A stretch of 64,000 bases of DNA from DATEDA01 sp963827595 (GCA_963827595.1 CAWHBT010000009.1:6556-70555); one strand, 5' to 3'; counted from the stretch's first letter, positions 17,366-25,860 are shown. Program-made: numbers and translations. The notes: generated from the sequence alone by a model not told the origin.

Positions 17366-17460
17366 GGGAGGCTCCCCGGGCAATGAGGAGCGCTCACCTT
17401 AAGCCACAAACGCGCGGCGGGCCAGACCGCCGGCGGCGAGCCGCGCCGGGCGGGGGCCGA

Positions 17461-17670
17461 TCAGGGCCAGCTGTACTGCGCGAAGCCCGGCCTATCCCCG
17501 GGCGGGCCGAGCGGGGAAGCCCTGCGCCTCGAGGCGGTCCCGCTCCTGCTGCTGCCATGGACGATCTCGACCCCGTTCGACGGCCTGCCGGCGCAGCCGG
17601 CGAGCATCAGCAGGGCGAGCGCTGAGGCGAGCGCGGCGCGGATGCTGCGGGATAGACGAACCGCCATCAT
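17461..17670 (-). pseudogene. Decayed GFPQY lipoprotein copy (duplicate of 17943-18116)
   Basis: The start (MMAVRLSRSIRAALASALAL) and lipobox (MLAGCAGRPSNGVEIV) match the intact lipoprotein at 17943-18116 almost residue for residue. After GVEIV the frame is lost: QQQERDRLEAQGFP continues in another frame, while the first frame ends in GFAQYSWP. A one-base deletion near 17567 explains the first break. The upstream leader also resembles the one before the intact copy. Either a recent pseudogene or a copy carrying sequencing indels; several indels in 200 bases favour decay. Confidence 0.6.
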
Positions 17671-17739
17671 GTCGGTCCCGACGCTGACGGCGCCGAGCTC
17701 GGTTGAGCGCCGGCACTGCGGTGGCAAGCCTTCGCTGCG

Positions 17740-17902
17740 CCTGACGGAGTACTGCGGGAACCCGGCTCGCTGGCTGCTGCCATTGCGCCACAATTTCGAT
17801 GATCCACTGCTGCGCTTGCGACGGGGTGCCGAGCCGGCGCAGCCGGCGAGCATCGAGAAGGCGATCGCGGCGGCGAGTGCGGCGCGGGCGGGCCGAGCTC
17901 AT
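17740..17902 (-). pseudogene. Decayed GFPQY lipoprotein copy (duplicate of 18186-18368)
   Basis: Pieces of one small lipoprotein lie in different frames: the signal segment ARAALAAAIAFSMLAGCAG, the body TPSQAQQWIIEIVAQWQQ and the tail AGFPQYSVR. The order and sequence match the intact copy at 18186-18368. At least three indels separate the pieces (near the start, after the lipobox, and two missing bases before the GFPQY tail), and no stop follows the tail in frame. GGAGG precedes the ATG. Best read as a pseudogene of the duplicated unit. Confidence 0.6.
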
Positions 17903-17942
17903 GACGGGGCATCCTCCGACTTCTCACTGTTACCGGAGGCGA

Positions 17943-18116
17943 TCAGTCGAAGTTGTACTGAGGGAAGCCCTGCGCCTGGAGACGCTGCCGCTCCTGCTCC
18001 TGCCAGACGACGATCTCGACGCCGTTCGTCGGGCGGCCGGCGCAACCGGCGAGGACGGCGAGGGCGAGCGCCGCGGCGAGCGCGGCGTGGATGCTGCGCG
18101 ATACACGAACTGACAT
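17943..18116 (-). CDS. Small GFPQY-tailed lipoprotein, type 3
   Basis: A 57-residue predicted lipoprotein. A signal peptide with basic start (MSVRVSRS) ends in the lipobox VLAGC (Cys25). The 33-residue mature part has an amphipathic stretch VEIVVWQEQERQRLQAQ and the tail GFPQYNFD. Alanine at +2 after the Cys predicts outer-membrane sorting. AAGGAG lies seven bases before the ATG. It is the third member of an array sharing the pattern W/I-x-x-(N/Q)-E then L-x-x-x-GFPQY. I do not recognise the family and assign no function. Confidence 0.72.
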   Translation of the reverse strand: MSVRVSRSIHAALAAALALAVLAGCAGRPTNGVEIVVWQEQERQRLQAQGFPQYNFD

Positions 18117-18185
18117 CGTTCCACTCCTTACGTTGACGGCGCCGACTCCGGTTCCCGGGCGCCGGTGCGATGGCAACCCAGCCCG

Positions 18186-18368
18186 CTACGAGGAACCCAC
18201 GTACTGCGGGAACCCGGCGTTGTTGAGCTGCTGCTTCTGCGCCTCGTTTTCCATGATCCACTGCTGCGCCTGCGACGGGCTACCCGAGGTGGCGCAGCCG
18301 GCGAGCGCACCCAACGCCAGCGCCATGGCGAGCACCGCGCAGATCCGGCGGGAACGGCGGCGACTCAT
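18186..18368 (-). CDS. Small GFPQY-tailed lipoprotein, type 2
   Basis: A 60-residue predicted lipoprotein with the very basic start MSRRRSRR, a hydrophobic core and the lipobox ALAGC (Cys25). The mature part is SQAQQWIMENEAQKQQLNNA followed by GFPQYVGSS. The ATG overlaps the stop of the preceding lipoprotein gene by one base (TGATG), so the two are probably translated as a coupled pair. Alanine follows the Cys, predicting the outer membrane. Function unknown. The short helix plus GFPQY tail suggests a binding peptide displayed on the inner face of the outer membrane, but that is inference. Confidence 0.72.
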   Translation of the reverse strand: MSRRRSRRICAVLAMALALGALAGCATSGSPSQAQQWIMENEAQKQQLNNAGFPQYVGSS

Positions 18369-18553
18369 CACCCGGGCCCGTCGTTGTATTGCGGGAAACC
18401 GGCGTCGTCCAAGCGTTTCTTCTCGGCCTCGTTCCAGAGCACCCAGTCGAGGCCCTCTTTGTACCGCGGGTCCGAGGCACAGCCGACGAGGCCCGACAGC
18501 CCGGCGACGAGCACCGAAAGCATCACGATCCGGTCGAAGCGCTTGATCATCAC
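18368..18553 (-). CDS. Small GFPQY-tailed lipoprotein, type 1
   Basis: A 61-residue predicted lipoprotein counted from GTG at 18553 (an ATG one codon later is equally possible; GGAAGG sits immediately upstream). The signal peptide ends in SGLVGC, and the mature part WVLWNEAEKKRLDDA is followed by GFPQYNDGPG. It is the first gene of the array, about 150 bases downstream of prpE on the same strand, with a candidate promoter in between. Its stop overlaps the next start. It shares the helix-plus-GFPQY design with types 2 and 3 but has its own signal peptide sequence, so it is an older paralogue. Confidence 0.7.
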   Translation of the reverse strand: MMIKRFDRIVMLSVLVAGLSGLVGCASDPRYKEGLDWVLWNEAEKKRLDDAGFPQYNDGPG

Positions 18554-18579
18554 CCTTCCATTCGACAGTTTCAGCTACT

Positions 18580-18609
18580 GGTATAGCAAACAGACGGCGC
18601 CAGTGCCTA
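18580..18609 (-). promoter_or_regulatory. Candidate promoter of the lipoprotein array
   Basis: On the minus strand TAGGCA (18609-18604) and TATACC (18585-18580) are separated by 18 bases, and the -10 is preceded by TGC (extended -10). It lies about 30 bases before the first lipoprotein and after the prpE stop, so the array can be expressed on its own. Each hexamer matches four of six consensus bases. Confidence 0.4.
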
Positions 18610-18702
18610 TTCCGAACGCCGGGCACGCACCGAAATGTACGCAGAACCGCCCGGCGCGGATGCGCTGGGCGCCTGTCAGCCGTTTGAAAGCTTGCGCCCC
18701 CG

Positions 18703-20610
18703 TCAGCGGCCCGGGGCGACCGCCGTCCGGATCTGCTCCAGCGCCGCCGGGTCTTCGATCGTCGTCAGGTCCCCGGGATCGCGGCCCTCCGCGAGCGCCT
18801 GGATCGAGCGCCGGAGGAGCTTCCCGGAGCGGGTCTTCGGCAGCAAGCTCACGAAGTGCACCCGCGCCGGCCGCGCGATCGCGCCGAGCAGCTTGTCCAC
18901 CGTCGCCATGATCTCCTTCTCGTGCTCCGCGCTCTGCGCCGGGGTCGCGACCCTGGAGGTGTCCTTGATCACCGCGAACGCGATCGGCATCTGGCCCTTG
19001 AGCTGGTCGGCGACCCCCACCACCGCCACCTCCGCGACGTTCGGGTGCGCGGAGATCGCCTCCTCGATCTCCCGGGTCCCGAGCCGATGGCCGGCCACGT
19101 TGATCACGTCGTCGGTCCGCCCGAGGATGAAGAAGTAGCCGTCCTTGTCCCGGATGCCCCAGTCGAAGGTGGTATAGACCTGCTTCGCCTTGAAGCTGGT
19201 GAAGTAGGTCTGGACGAAGCGCTCGTCGTCGCCCCACACCGTCGACATCACGCCCGGCGGCAGCGGGGGGACGACCGCGACCACGCCTTTCTCGTCCGGG
19301 CCGCACTCCGATGCGTCGGCCTCGCGCAGCAACTGCAGGTCGTAGCCATACGCCGGGAACGACGGGCTGCCGAGCTTGATCGGCGTCCGCTCCACGCCCG
19401 GCACCGAGGTGAGGATCGGCCAGCCGGTCTCGGTCTGCCAGTAGTGGTCGACGACCTGGATCCCGAGCGCGTCGGTGATCCAGCGGTGGGTCGGCTCGTC
19501 GAGCGGCTCGCCGGCGAGGAACAGGTGCCGCAGGCTGGAGACGTCGTACTTCTTCAGATACGCCGGATCCTGCTTCTTCAGGACGCGGATCGCCGTGGGT
19601 GCGCTGAACATCACGGTGGCCTTCTGGTCCTGGACGATCTTCCACCAGATGCCGGCATCGGGGCGGATCGGCGTGCCCTCGTACATGACCGTCGTCATCC
19701 CCGCGATCAGGGGGGCGTAGATGATGTAGGAGTGACCGACGACCCAGCCGATGTCGCTGGTCGTGAACATCGTCTCGCCCGCGTTGCCGCAGTAGATCCA
19801 CTTCATCGAGGCGGCGAGCGCGACGGCGTGGCCGCCGGTGTCGCGCTGCACGCCCTTGGGCCTTCCGGTCGTGCCGGAGGTGTAGAGGATGTAGGACGGT
19901 TCGCTCGATTCGAGCCAGGTCACCGGCACCTGCGCGTCCATATGCTTCGCGCGCAGCTCTGCCCAGTCGAGGTCGCGGCCGGTGACCCGCGCCATTCCGG
20001 GGTCGAGCCCGCGATTCACGAGCACCACCTTTTCCGGCTTCGACGCCGCGATCCGGAGCGCCTCGTCGAGCAGCGGCTTGTACTGCACCACCTTACCGGC
20101 GCGCATGCCGCCGTCGGCCGAGAGAACGAGCCTCGGTCGCGCGTCGTCGATGCGGGAGGCCAGGCTGTGCGACGCGAATCCGCCGAACACCACCGAGTGG
20201 ATCGCGCCGAGCCGCGCACACGCCAGCATCGCGAACGCCGCCTCGGGAATCATCGGCATGTACAGGAGCACCCGGTCGCCCCGCTTGACGCCCAGTCCCT
20301 GCATCATCGCGGCGCAGCGGTTCACCTCGGCGTGGAGCTCGCGGTAGGTGTAGCTCGCCCGCTTCTCGACCTCGGTCGAGATCCAGACGAGCGCCGGCTG
20401 GTCGCCGCGCGCCGCGAGATGACGGTCGACCGCGTTGTGGCAGAGGTTGGTCTCGCCGCCGACGAACCACTTCGCGAACGGCGGCCGCGAGTAGTCGAGC
20501 ACCTTCCCGAAGGGCTTCGCCCAGTCGACCAGCCGCGCCTGCTCCGACCAGAACCCGTCGCGGTCCTGGATCGAGCGCGCGTGGAACGCGCGATATGCGT
20601 CGCCAGCCAT
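18703..20610 (-). CDS. prpE: Propionyl-CoA synthetase (propionate-CoA ligase)
   Basis: Activates propionate (and probably acetate or acrylate) to the CoA thioester. The 635-residue ANL ligase has the P-loop YTSGTTGRPKGVQRDTGG, in which RDTGGH is typical of PrpE rather than Acs. It also has DHYWQTETGWP, GRTDDVINVAGHRLGT, and PKTRSGKLLRRS with the acetylatable lysine. AAGGAGGAG precedes the ATG at 20610. It lies 52 bases after the acrylyl-CoA reductase gene on the same strand, so the pair could handle propionate, 3-hydroxypropionate or acrylate. The frame is undamaged. Confidence 0.88.
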   Translation of the reverse strand: MAGDAYRAFHARSIQDRDGFWSEQARLVDWAKPFGKVLDYSRPPFAKWFVGGETNLCHNAVDRHLAARGDQPALVWISTEVEKRASYTYRELHAEVNRCAAMMQGLGVKRGDRVLLYMPMIPEAAFAMLACARLGAIHSVVFGGFASHSLASRIDDARPRLVLSADGGMRAGKVVQYKPLLDEALRIAASKPEKVVLVNRGLDPGMARVTGRDLDWAELRAKHMDAQVPVTWLESSEPSYILYTSGTTGRPKGVQRDTGGHAVALAASMKWIYCGNAGETMFTTSDIGWVVGHSYIIYAPLIAGMTTVMYEGTPIRPDAGIWWKIVQDQKATVMFSAPTAIRVLKKQDPAYLKKYDVSSLRHLFLAGEPLDEPTHRWITDALGIQVVDHYWQTETGWPILTSVPGVERTPIKLGSPSFPAYGYDLQLLREADASECGPDEKGVVAVVPPLPPGVMSTVWGDDERFVQTYFTSFKAKQVYTTFDWGIRDKDGYFFILGRTDDVINVAGHRLGTREIEEAISAHPNVAEVAVVGVADQLKGQMPIAFAVIKDTSRVATPAQSAEHEKEIMATVDKLLGAIARPARVHFVSLLPKTRSGKLLRRSIQALAEGRDPGDLTTIEDPAALEQIRTAVAPGR

Positions 20611-20662
20611 CGTGAGCTCCTCCTTGCGTACCGCGTTCCGGCCCGCGCCGGAGCGGTCTCGA

Positions 20663-21656
20663 TCAGGACGCCAGATCGACGACGATTCTGCCGCGAATCC
20701 GCGCCTTGAGGAAGTCGTCGAACACGGTCGGCAGATCGTCGAACGGGATCGTCCGCGTCATGCCGGCAAGGTGCCGCGGCTTGAGGTCGGACGCGAGCCG
20801 CTCCCACACGCGGCGCCGCTGCGGCATCGCGCAATTCACCGAGTCGACTCCGAGCAGGCTCACCCCGCGCAGGATGAACGGGGCGACGGTGGACTTCAAG
20901 CTCCATGCTCGCCGCCAGGCCGACCGCTGCGACGGGCGCGCCGATCTGCATGGTGGCGAGGAGCCACGCCAGGACGTCGCCGCCGAGGTTATCCACCGCG
21001 CCCGCCCAGGCCGCCTTGTCGAGCGGCTTGATCTTCGCGAGATCCAGGGTCGAGCGGAGCATCACTTCCTTCGCGCCGAGGTCCTTCAGGTATGCCGACT
21101 CGTGCTCCTTGCCGGTGAGGGCGACGACGTGATGGCCGAGCCCGGCGAGGATGTCGATCGCGATCGAGCCGACGCCGCCGGTCGCCCCGGTGACGATCAC
21201 TGGCCCGGCGCCCGGCTTCAGGCCCTCGTGCTCCATCCGCGTCACCGCGAGACCGGCGGTGAAGCCGGCTGTCCCGAGCGCCATCGCCTCGAACAGGCTC
21301 ATGCCCTTCGGGATCGGCACGACCCAGTCGGCCTTGATGCGCGCGTACTCGGCGTAGCCGCCATCGTGCGCCACCCCGATGTCGTAGCTCGTGGCCAGGA
21401 CGGCGTCGCCCTTCTTGAAGCGCGGGTCGCTCGACTGGGTCACCGTCCCCGCGAGATCGATCCCGCCGATGCACGGGAAGCGGCGGACGATCCGGCCGGC
21501 TCCGGTTGCGGCGAGCGCATCCTTGTAGTTGACCCCGGAATAGGCGACCCGGATGACGACCTCGCCGGGGTCGAGCTCGTCGATCGCCGCCTGCTCGAAC
21601 GCCGCCACGACCTTCTTTTCCTGCTCGCGCAGGCGGTAGACCTTGAACTTGTCCAC
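20663..21656 (-). CDS. acuI: Acrylyl-CoA reductase (AcuI/YhdH-type MDR oxidoreductase), one frameshift
   Basis: NADPH-dependent reduction of acrylyl-CoA to propionyl-CoA. The medium-chain reductase fold is clear: SGVNYKDALAATGAGRIVRR, GIDLAGTV, the cofactor loop VTGATGGVGSIA, AWAGAVDNLGGDVLA, and after the break FILRGVSLLGVDSVN. A single extra T near 20901 shifts the frame; removing it joins SMEL to KSTVAPF exactly as in the family. The GTG at 21656 with AAGGAGG six bases upstream is the start. Corrected length is about 330 residues. No zinc-binding cysteines are present, as expected for this family. Context with prpE supports a C3-acid role. Confidence 0.85.
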
Positions 21657-21706
21657 TGACAGCCTCCTTCGCGCAGTCGCTGTATTGGATCCGCCCGACG
21701 CGTCCG

Positions 21707-22951
21707 TTACGACGCCGCGCGGACCGCGGCCCCCGCCGGCGCGATGAGCGACGCCGGTCCGGTCCCCGGCCGCCGCCGCAGCTCCATAAGGTAGTCGCGG
21801 GATTGCATCTCGATCAACCGGCTCGAGGTGCGGTGAAACTCGTTCGCGAGCACGCCCTGGGTGTACAGCGCCTCGGGCAGGGCCTCGGCCGAAACGATCA
21901 GTTTGACCCGGGAATCGTAGAAGATGTCGACGAGCAGCGTGAAGCGCCGCGCCTCGTTCGCCTGCTTCGCGGACAGCCGCGGCACGTTCGACAGGATGAC
22001 GGTGTGGAAGCGCTTCGCGAGGTCGAGGTAGTCGAGGTGCGACCGCGGCCCGCCGCACAGCACGTCGAAGTCGAACCAGACGACGCCGCCGGCCCGGTGG
22101 CGGTACGGGATCACGCGGCCCTCCACGTCGAGCTCGTGGAACTCCTCCTCGACGTCGGCGACCCGCTTGAAGGCGGCGGTGAGGGCTGCCTCCGACTGCG
22201 GACCGAGCGGCGTGTGGTAGACCTGAACGCGCTCGAGCGCGCGGCGGCGGTAGTCGATGTCGCCGTCGAGGTGCACGACGTCGAGCCGCCCCTCGAGGAG
22301 CGCGATCGTCGGCAGGAACCGCTCGCGCTGCAGGCCGTTCGGGTAGAGGTCGCCGGGCGCGTAGTTCGAGGTCATGCAGTACACGACCCCGCGATCCATG
22401 GTCCGCTGCAGGAGCCGGCCGAGGATCATCGCGTCGGCGATGTCGTTGACGTGGAACTCGTCGAAGCAGACGAGGCGATAGCGCTTGGAGATCCGCCACG
22501 CGACCGCGTCGAGCGGGTCCTCGCGGCCCTTGAGGGTCTCCAGCTCGCGGTGGACGTCGCGCATGAAGTGGTGGAAGTGGACGCGCCGCTTCCGCACCAG
22601 CGGCACGGTGAGATAGAAGCTGTCCATCAGAAAGCTCTTCCCGCGCCCGACCGTGCCCCACAGGTAGGCCCCGCGCGGCAGCGGCGGCCGGACCACCAGC
22701 CGCTTGAACGCGGTGTTCCGCCGCCCCTTGTAGGCGACCCACTGTTCGTAGGTGCGCTGCAGCCGCTGGACCGCGGCGTACTGGGCGTCGTCGGCGACGA
22801 AGCCGCGGCGGGCGAGCGCCTGCTGGTAGTACTCGACGACCGTCAGCGACAGCCGCTTGGCCGGCTCGGTGTACTCCACGGCATCGAAGACGCTGCCCCC
22901 GCCGAGCGGCGGCAGCGGCTCCTCGTCGTCAGGGTAGGCGCTGTCACGCAT
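21707..22951 (-). CDS. zapE: ZapE/AFG1-family ATPase
   Basis: A 414-residue P-loop ATPase: Walker A GTVGRGKSFLMD, Walker B LVCFDEFHVND, sensor CMTSNYAPGDLYPNGLQRERF, and the family block GGVVWFDFDVLCGGPRS. ZapE modulates the FtsZ ring in E. coli; the mitochondrial relative Afg1 handles misfolded proteins. In many betaproteobacteria the gene follows lpdA of the sucAB-lpdA operon, exactly as here (77 bases after it). No membrane segment is seen. Confidence 0.9.
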   Translation of the reverse strand: MRDSAYPDDEEPLPPLGGGSVFDAVEYTEPAKRLSLTVVEYYQQALARRGFVADDAQYAAVQRLQRTYEQWVAYKGRRNTAFKRLVVRPPLPRGAYLWGTVGRGKSFLMDSFYLTVPLVRKRRVHFHHFMRDVHRELETLKGREDPLDAVAWRISKRYRLVCFDEFHVNDIADAMILGRLLQRTMDRGVVYCMTSNYAPGDLYPNGLQRERFLPTIALLEGRLDVVHLDGDIDYRRRALERVQVYHTPLGPQSEAALTAAFKRVADVEEEFHELDVEGRVIPYRHRAGGVVWFDFDVLCGGPRSHLDYLDLAKRFHTVILSNVPRLSAKQANEARRFTLLVDIFYDSRVKLIVSAEALPEALYTQGVLANEFHRTSSRLIEMQSRDYLMELRRRPGTGPASLIAPAGAAVRAAS

Positions 22952-23028
22952 CCGGTGAAGGGTAACGGGTCGGGGGTGAGGCGGGAAGCGGCGTTTGTCC
23001 CGTCCCGTTGCCCATTCCCCGTGCCGGG

Positions 23029-24462
23029 TCACATGTTGAGCGCCCGCTTGTCCACCGCCAGCGCCGCCTCGTGGGTGACCTCGGCGAGCGACGGGTGCGC
23101 GTGCACGATGCGCGCGACGTCCTCGGCAGCGGCGTGGAACTCCATCGCCATGACCGCCTCGGCGATGAGCTCGGAGGCGTGGGTGTTGATGATGTGGACG
23201 CCGAGGATCTCGTCGGTGCGGCCGTGCGCGAGCATCTTGACGAACCCGTGCGTGTCGCCGTGCCCGAGCGCGCGGCCGTTGATCATGAACGGGACTTGGC
23301 CGACGCGGTACGGCACCCCCTCGGCTTTCAGGTCGCGCTCGGTCCTGCCGACCCAGGCGATCTCGGGCGAGGTGTAGATCACCCACGGGATCGTCTCCAG
23401 GTTCACGTGCGCCTTCTGGCCCGCGATCAGCTCGGCGGCCATCACGCCTTCCTCTTCGCCCTTGTGCGCGAGCATCGGACCGCGCACCACGTCGCCGATC
23501 GCGAACACGTTCGGCAGGTTGGTGCGGCAGTGGTCGTCGACCTCGATGAAGCCCCGCGCGTCGATCTTGAGGCCGACCGCGTCCGCGCCGAGATTGTCGG
23601 TGTTCGGCACCCGCCCGATGGACACGATGAGGCGGTCGAACTCGGGCTTCTCCCCCTTGCCGTCCTGCTCGTACTCGACGACGACGCTCTTCTTGCCGAC
23701 GCTCACCTTGCCGATCTTCGCGCTCAAGCGGATGTCGAGCCCCTGCTCCCTCGTGAAGATCTTCCAGGCCTCGCGCGCGACGGCGTCGTCGGCGGCCGGC
23801 AGAAAGTTCGGCAACGCCTCGAGGATCACGACCTTCGATCCGAGCCGGCGCCACACGCTGCCGAGCTCCAGCCCGATCACCCCCGCGCCGACCACGCCGA
23901 GCCGCGGCGGCACCTCGGCGAAGGCGAGCGCGCCGATGTTGTCGCAGACCAGCGCCTGATCGACCGGGACGCCCGGGAGGTGGCGCGCCTTCGAGCCGGT
24001 CGCCACGATCGCCGCCTTGGCCTCCACGGCCTCCGCGGCCCCGCCGCCGCCGCCGACCTCGAGCCGCCAGCCGTCGGCGCCCTTGCCCACGAACCGGCCG
24101 TGACCCTTCAGCCAGGTGATCTTGTTCTTGCGGAACAGCGTCTCGATGCCTTTCGTCATCTTGGCGACGATTGCATCCTTGCGGCCGATCATCTTCGCGA
24201 GGTCGACCTTCGCACCACTCACCGTGATCCCGTGCCCGGCCAGCCCGTGGAGCGCGTGCTCGTACTGCTCGGAGGACTCGAGCAGCGCCTTCGAGGGGAT
24301 GCAGCCGACGTTGAGGCACGTCCCGCCGAGCGCGGGCTCGCCGTCGGGCGCGCGCCACTCCTCCACGCAGGCCGTGTTCAGACCCAGCTGGGCGGCGCGG
24401 ATCGCGGCGATGTAGCCGGCCGGGCCGGCGCCGATGACGATGACGTCGAACGCCTGTGCCAT
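23029..24462 (-). CDS. lpdA: Dihydrolipoyl dehydrogenase (E3) of 2-oxoglutarate dehydrogenase
   Basis: A 477-residue flavoprotein that reoxidises the lipoyl groups of SucB with NAD. It shows the FAD motif VIGAGPAGYIAAIRAA, the redox disulfide GGTCLNVGCIPSKALL, the NAD motif VVGAGVIGLELGSVW, the second FAD block NVFAIGDVVRGPML and the catalytic dyad HAHPSLAEVTHEA. There is no lipoyl domain at the N-terminus, unlike some pyruvate-dehydrogenase E3s. It starts 12 bases after the sucB stop. Confidence 0.95.
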   Translation of the reverse strand: MAQAFDVIVIGAGPAGYIAAIRAAQLGLNTACVEEWRAPDGEPALGGTCLNVGCIPSKALLESSEQYEHALHGLAGHGITVSGAKVDLAKMIGRKDAIVAKMTKGIETLFRKNKITWLKGHGRFVGKGADGWRLEVGGGGGAAEAVEAKAAIVATGSKARHLPGVPVDQALVCDNIGALAFAEVPPRLGVVGAGVIGLELGSVWRRLGSKVVILEALPNFLPAADDAVAREAWKIFTREQGLDIRLSAKIGKVSVGKKSVVVEYEQDGKGEKPEFDRLIVSIGRVPNTDNLGADAVGLKIDARGFIEVDDHCRTNLPNVFAIGDVVRGPMLAHKGEEEGVMAAELIAGQKAHVNLETIPWVIYTSPEIAWVGRTERDLKAEGVPYRVGQVPFMINGRALGHGDTHGFVKMLAHGRTDEILGVHIINTHASELIAEAVMAMEFHAAAEDVARIVHAHPSLAEVTHEAALAVDKRALNM

Positions 24463-24474
24463 GGCGGTGCGGCG

Positions 24475-25731
24475 TCAGAGATCCAGCAGCAGCCGGGCGG
24501 GATCCTCGAGCGCTTCCTTCATCGCAACCAGCCCCAGCACCGCCTCGCGCCCGTCGATGATCCGGTGATCGTAGGACAGCGCCAGATAGTTGATCGGGCG
24601 GATCACCACCTGTCCGTTCTCGGCCACCGGGCGGTCGCGGGTGGCGTGGATGCCGAGGATCGCGCTCTGCGGCGGGTTGATGATCGGCGTCGACAGCATC
24701 GAGCCGAACACCCCGCCGTTGGAGATCGAGAACGTGCCGCCGGTCAGCTCCTCGAGCGTGAGCTTGCCCTCCTGCGCGCGCTTGCCGAACTCGGCGATCG
24801 TCTTCTCGATGTCGGCGAACGTGCGCTGGTCGGCGTCGCGCAGGATCGGCACCACCAGGCCGCGGGGACTCCCGACGGCGATGCCGACGTCGAAGTAGCC
24901 GTGATAGACGATGTCGTTGCCGTCGACCGACGCGTTCAGGATCGGGTACTTCTTCAGGGCGTAGACCGCCGCCTTGACGAAGAAGGACATGAACCCGAGC
25001 CGCACGCCGTGCTCCTTCTCGAAGCGCTCCTGGTAGCGCTTGCGGAGCTCCATGACCGGCTGCATGTTCACTTCGTTGAACGTGGTGAGGATGGCGGCGG
25101 TCGACTGCGACTGGACGAGCCGTTCGGCGATCCGCGCGCGCAGCCGCGACATCGGGACGCGCTCCTCGGGCCGCCCGGAGAGCACCTTGTCGACGCTGAC
25201 CGCTGGCGGCGCGGGTGCCAATGCGGGCTTCGGCGCGGGCGCGCTCGGCGCCGCCCCGGGCGCCTGGCTGCGCCCCAGCTGCTCGATCACGTCGCCCTTC
25301 GTGATGCGGCCCTCGCGGCCGCTCCCGGTGATCTTCGTCGGATCGACCGCGTGCTCCTCGACGAGCTTGCGCGCCGCGGGCATGAGCCGCGCATCAGCCC
25401 GCGCCGCCGCCGGTTCCGGCGCCGGCGTGGGCGCCACCGCGACCGGCTCGGCCCGCACTGCCGGGGCCGGGGCCGCGCCGGCCGCGGCCTTCGCCTCGGT
25501 ATCGATCGTCGCGATGATCTCCCCCGAGGCGACGGTGCTGCCGTCGCCCTTCGCGATCTTCGCGAGCACGCCGTCGACCGGCGCCGGGAGCTCGAGGACG
25601 ACCTTGTCGGTCTCGATGTCGACGAGGTTCTCGTCCCGCTTGACGGCCTCGCCGGCCTTCCTGTGCCACGCGAGCAGCGTCGCTTCCGCAACCGATTCCG
25701 ACAGCTGCGGCACCTTCACTTCGACGAGCAT
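24475..25731 (-). CDS. sucB: Dihydrolipoyllysine succinyltransferase (E2) of 2-oxoglutarate dehydrogenase
   Basis: A 418-residue E2 core. One lipoyl domain has the lipoylated Lys in LVDIETDKVVLELPA. An Ala/Pro-rich linker follows, then a peripheral-subunit-binding domain (PAARKLVEEHAVDP, GREGRITKGDVIEQL), a second linker and the acyltransferase domain with the catalytic His in LSYDHRIIDGRE. A single lipoyl domain and the sequence of the catalytic core point to the succinyl rather than the acetyl enzyme. It is separated from sucA by 129 bases containing hairpins, an unusually long gap for this operon. Confidence 0.95.
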   Translation of the reverse strand: MLVEVKVPQLSESVAEATLLAWHRKAGEAVKRDENLVDIETDKVVLELPAPVDGVLAKIAKGDGSTVASGEIIATIDTEAKAAAGAAPAPAVRAEPVAVAPTPAPEPAAARADARLMPAARKLVEEHAVDPTKITGSGREGRITKGDVIEQLGRSQAPGAAPSAPAPKPALAPAPPAVSVDKVLSGRPEERVPMSRLRARIAERLVQSQSTAAILTTFNEVNMQPVMELRKRYQERFEKEHGVRLGFMSFFVKAAVYALKKYPILNASVDGNDIVYHGYFDVGIAVGSPRGLVVPILRDADQRTFADIEKTIAEFGKRAQEGKLTLEELTGGTFSISNGGVFGSMLSTPIINPPQSAILGIHATRDRPVAENGQVVIRPINYLALSYDHRIIDGREAVLGLVAMKEALEDPARLLLDL

Positions 25732-25790
25732 GTTCGTTCGCTCCGTTCGGTTTTTCGCCGGGCTCGGCTGAGCTCCGCCGCGGCGTACTG

Positions 25791-25815
25791 CAAAAACCCG
25801 AGTGCGTAACGCACC
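25791..25815 (-). terminator. Hairpin plus T-tract between sucA and sucB (possible attenuator)
   Basis: Read on the minus strand, GTGCG-TTA-CGCAC (25814-25802) forms a five-base-pair stem, extendable by flanking CCG/CGG with one bulged T, and is followed closely by GTTTTT. A second larger hairpin with GTCGTCG/CGACGAC arms lies upstream, just after the sucA stop. The stem is short for a full terminator, so partial termination or an mRNA-processing or stability element is more likely. This would lower sucB-lpdA expression relative to sucA. Confidence 0.4.
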
Positions 25816-25860
25816 GGAGAGGTCGTCGCGGCTCGTGCCACGACGACGTTACAGCAACAG

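Larger units (their letters stand above)
17461..18368 (-). repeat. Tandem duplication of a two-gene lipoprotein unit
   Basis: Unit A (18368-17943) carries lipoproteins of types 2 and 3. Unit B (17902-17461) carries the same two types in the same order with the same intervening spacer (GGCGCCGTCA before the second gene in both). A directly comparable stretch from CCCGTCGCA to CCGCAGTAC is 79 bases in unit A and 77 in unit B, a two-base deletion in otherwise clearly matching sequence. Unit A is open and unit B frameshifted, so unit B appears to be the decaying copy. Confidence 0.7.

Noticed and set aside
17366..17383. Upstream TTG start for fumC
   Set aside because: The extra six residues (MPGEPP) overlap the GGGGAG ribosome-binding site of the ATG at 17365, which gives the usual FumC N-terminus.
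17461..18553. CRISPR array or integron-like repeat
   Set aside because: The repetition is of whole ~170-base genes with signal peptides in two diverged units, not short direct repeats with spacers. No integrase or attC-like core sites are seen.
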